A stretch of 64,000 bases of DNA from Opitutales bacterium (GTDB lineage: Bacteria > Verrucomicrobiota > Verrucomicrobiia > Opitutales > UBA953). Below the pieces are notes generated by a model. It did no database searches, had not been told where the DNA came from, and was given only the letters and a program-made list of their open reading frames with translations. Below are positions 62,547 to 64,000 of the stretch, in pieces. The position numbers were made by a program, and so were the translations under genes. Numbering within the stretch: position 1 is the first letter of the stretch; each line of letters begins with the position of its first letter. The DNA is taken from assembly GCA_017531845.1 (NCBI GenBank), contig JAFXKI010000003.1, positions 1 to 64,000 of the forward strand. The letters run 5' to 3'.

Positions 62547-63642
62547 TTTTTTCCTTGTCCAGATTTCTCAAACGAAGCTGACCGCAGGCAGCATCAATGT
62601 CGTGCCCTTTTTCGCGGCGCAGAGTCGCGGGAACGCGGCGCTCCTGCAGGATTTTTAAAAACTGCATTTGGCGGTTGCCCGACGGGCGTTTCCACGGCAA
62701 GCCTTCAACCGTGTTATAAGGAATCAGATTCACATGCGCGTGGAGTTCCCGCGCGATGTCGGCGAGCTTGCGCGCCTGCTCGAGCGTGTCGTTCACGTCT
62801 TCGATGAGAATAAATTCGAGCGTAATCATGCGCCCGTGTTTTTCCGAAAATTCCTTTGCGGCGGGAATGAGTTGTGCGAGCGGGAACTTGCGGTTGACGG
62901 GCATGATTTGCGAGCGCACCTCGTCGGTCGCGCCGTGCAGGCTGATTGCGAGGCGAAACTGCATCGGCTCGTCGGCAAGCTCGCGAATTTTCGGCACAAC
63001 GCCGCTCGTGGAAATCGTGATGCGCCGCGCGCCGACGCCCAAGCCCCAAGGCGCATTCGCGATGGTGAGCGCGCGCATCGTAGCCTCGTAATTCATGAGC
63101 GGCTCGCCCATACCCATGACAACGATGTTGTCAAAATCCGTAAATCCGGTTTCGCGCGTGCCCTTATCGCCGCCTTCCCAGCAAACGAACATGAGCTGCG
63201 CCATGATTTCGCCTGCGTCGAGATTGCGTTTCCAGCCCGCCAAGCCGCTTGCGCAAAATTTGCATCCTTGGGCGCAGCCGACCTGAGTCGAAATGCAAAC
63301 GGTTTTGCGGGAACGCTCTTCGCCCGTTCCATCTTGCGGCGCGCGAAGAATCACGCATTCGACGAGCGCGCCGTCGCGCATTTGGAGCAAAAATTTTTCC
63401 GTAACATCGCTTGTCTGCGCGCTTTTTGCGACGAGTTTCGCCGGCATAAAATCATAGGTTTCCGCCAGCCACGCGCGCGTTCCCGCCGAAATATTCGTCA
63501 TTTCCTCGAAAGAGCGCACGCGTTTTTTGTAAATCCATTCGAGAATTTGCGTGGCACGAAACGCTTTTTCGCCGCGCGCCTGCAATGCGGCTGCGAGCGT
63601 TTCTTTAGTTTCGGAAAAAATCAGCGGGCGAGGTTCGGACAT
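62536..63642 (-). CDS. rlmN: Dual-specificity RNA methyltransferase RlmN
   Basis: This radical SAM enzyme methylates C2 of A2503 in 23S rRNA and of A37 in tRNA. The radical SAM cluster is in GCAQGCKFCASGLAG, with the SAM-side GEPLMNYEATM block. The mechanistic Cys sits in DIDAACGQLRLRN at the C-terminus. I use the ATG at 63642 (MSEPRPLIFS), because the frame upstream to 63849 lies in rph. Length is 368, normal. It starts 17 bases after the rph stop. Confidence 0.95.
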   Translation of the reverse strand: MSEPRPLIFSETKETLAAALQARGEKAFRATQILEWIYKKRVRSFEEMTNISAGTRAWLAETYDFMPAKLVAKSAQTSDVTEKFLLQMRDGALVECVILRAPQDGTGEERSRKTVCISTQVGCAQGCKFCASGLAGWKRNLDAGEIMAQLMFVCWEGGDKGTRETGFTDFDNIVVMGMGEPLMNYEATMRALTIANAPWGLGVGARRITISTSGVVPKIRELADEPMQFRLAISLHGATDEVRSQIMPVNRKFPLAQLIPAAKEFSEKHGRMITLEFILIEDVNDTLEQARKLADIARELHAHVNLIPYNTVEGLPWKRPSGNRQMQFLKILQERRVPATLRREKGHDIDAACGQLRLRNLDKEKNVA

Positions 63643-63659
63643 TTTTTGCCGGAAAAATT

Positions 63660-64000
63660 TTATGCGAGAACGCGTTTTTGGATTTCGGAAATTTCGGCAA
63701 TGCCTTTTTTCCCGAGAGCAATCATTGCAGCAAGTTCCTCCGGAGAAAATGTCGCTTCTTCGCCGGAAGACTGAAGCTCGACAAAACGCCCCGTTCCCGT
63801 CATTACGACGTTTGCATCCACGGCGGCATCTTTGTCTTCCAGATAGCACAAATCAAGAATCGGTGTTTCCTGATACATTCCGACGCTAATGGCGGCGACG
63901 GAATCCGTGAACGGATCTTCGGAGAGTTTACCTGCTTCGATGAATTTTTTGACGGCGAGCTTAGCGGTAACATAGGCACCGGAAATGGACGCGGTGCGCG
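63660..64000 (-). CDS. rph: Ribonuclease PH (5' part outside the window)
   Basis: Only the C-terminal 112 residues are in the window. They read SISGAYVTAKLAVKKFIEAG, SVAAISVGMYQETPILDLCY, LEDKDAAVDANVVMTGTGRF and AEISEIQKRVLA, all matching the C-terminal half of RNase PH, a phosphorolytic enzyme that trims tRNA 3' ends. The frame is open to base 64000, so the start lies further right. Its stop is 17 bases before the rlmN start on the minus strand. Confidence 0.93.
   Translation of the reverse strand, partial: RTASISGAYVTAKLAVKKFIEAGKLSEDPFTDSVAAISVGMYQETPILDLCYLEDKDAAVDANVVMTGTGRFVELQSSGEEATFSPEELAAMIALGKKGIAEISEIQKRVLA

Larger units (their letters stand above)
1..64000. repeat. Dispersed CGGGAACG / CGTTCCCG octamer family
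   Basis: The octamer CGGGAACG or its complement occurs about 195 times by eye across the window, roughly 100 times as GGGAACG on the top strand and 95 times as CGTTCCC. The commonest extended form is GCGGGAACGC. A uniform-base model predicts about 2 copies of an octamer on both strands. Copies lie inside most housekeeping genes in all reading frames, in intergenic DNA, and as an inverted pair in the terminator at 7772-7811. Nearly all copies keep the leading C. A few, such as those near 11056 (AGGGAACG) and 37472 (TGGGAACG), vary there. The function is unknown. The pattern resembles DNA uptake sequences or HIP1. Confidence 0.95.

Noticed and set aside
63643-63849. N-terminal extension of rlmN
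   Set aside because: It lies within the rph coding end, is Arg/Cys-rich and not RlmN-like. The ATG at 63642 begins the recognised family sequence.
1-64000. CRISPR array
   Set aside because: No regularly spaced repeat/spacer pattern was seen. The abundant octamer is not evenly spaced and too short.
1-64000. Chi-like or KOPS-like role for the octamer
   Set aside because: The counts on the two strands are nearly equal across the window, whereas those signals show strong orientation bias.

Overview
The window looks like chromosomal DNA from a Gram-negative bacterium of the Verrucomicrobiota, most likely the class Opitutia. This placement is inferred from protein style, not from a search. It rests on a PEP-CTERM surface protein with no exosortase nearby, a caspase-like/FGE-type pair, an OleD-like reductase, an Asn/Gly/Pro-rich N-terminal extension on Rho, exported ClpP-like proteins, and roughly balanced G+C. 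Most genes are housekeeping genes in short operons with 4-base ATGA overlaps. One window edge cuts a caspase-like gene (left) and the other cuts rph (right).

Layout. 0-4.2 kb: caspase-like peptidase, FGE-domain protein, cell-wall amidase, MurJ. 4.3-7.6 kb: three related exported proteins of unknown function, one with an apparent frameshift. 7.8-21.7 kb: argF, transketolase, a PEP-CTERM protein, purB, a proteolysis cluster (clpP, rhomboid, tail-specific protease) behind a sigma-54-type promoter, an SDR reductase, Ppx/GppA, tRNA-Gly and an iron alcohol dehydrogenase. 21.8-26.0 kb: a more A+T-rich accessory stretch with an FRG-domain protein, a small companion, an ankyrin lipoprotein, a small membrane protein and an XRE regulator. 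26.0-36.0 kb: folP, panE-like, a large unknown, rho, an SNF-type transporter, hemA-ccsA and ruvB. 36.3-45.7 kb: gatB, SulP transporter, recJ-recO, a Fur-family regulator, HIT, DUF192 and a PAS histidine kinase. 45.9-52.6 kb: a CrtI-type oxidoreductase, a DEAD-box helicase-tsaD operon, and two tandem exported coiled-coil/ClpP-like proteins. 52.8-64 kb: HAD, EamA, nitroreductase, hisS, rimO, nrnA-like, der, a FAD oxidoreductase, rlmN and rph.

The most striking signal is not a gene. The octamer CGGGAACG (reverse complement CGTTCCCG) recurs about 195 times by eye in 64 kb, near-equally on both strands, in coding and intergenic DNA, and about once per 330 bp. Chance would give about 2 copies of an octamer (about 8 of the heptamer GGGAACG). 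An inverted pair forms the stem of a terminator after argF. This resembles the DNA uptake sequences of Neisseriaceae and Pasteurellaceae, or HIP1 of cyanobacteria, but the sequence differs from all of these and I do not know of a description of it. Other observations worth following are the exported ClpP-like pair, an intergenic repeat family upstream of tkt, gatB and the CrtI-type gene, and the sigma-54 site ahead of clpP.
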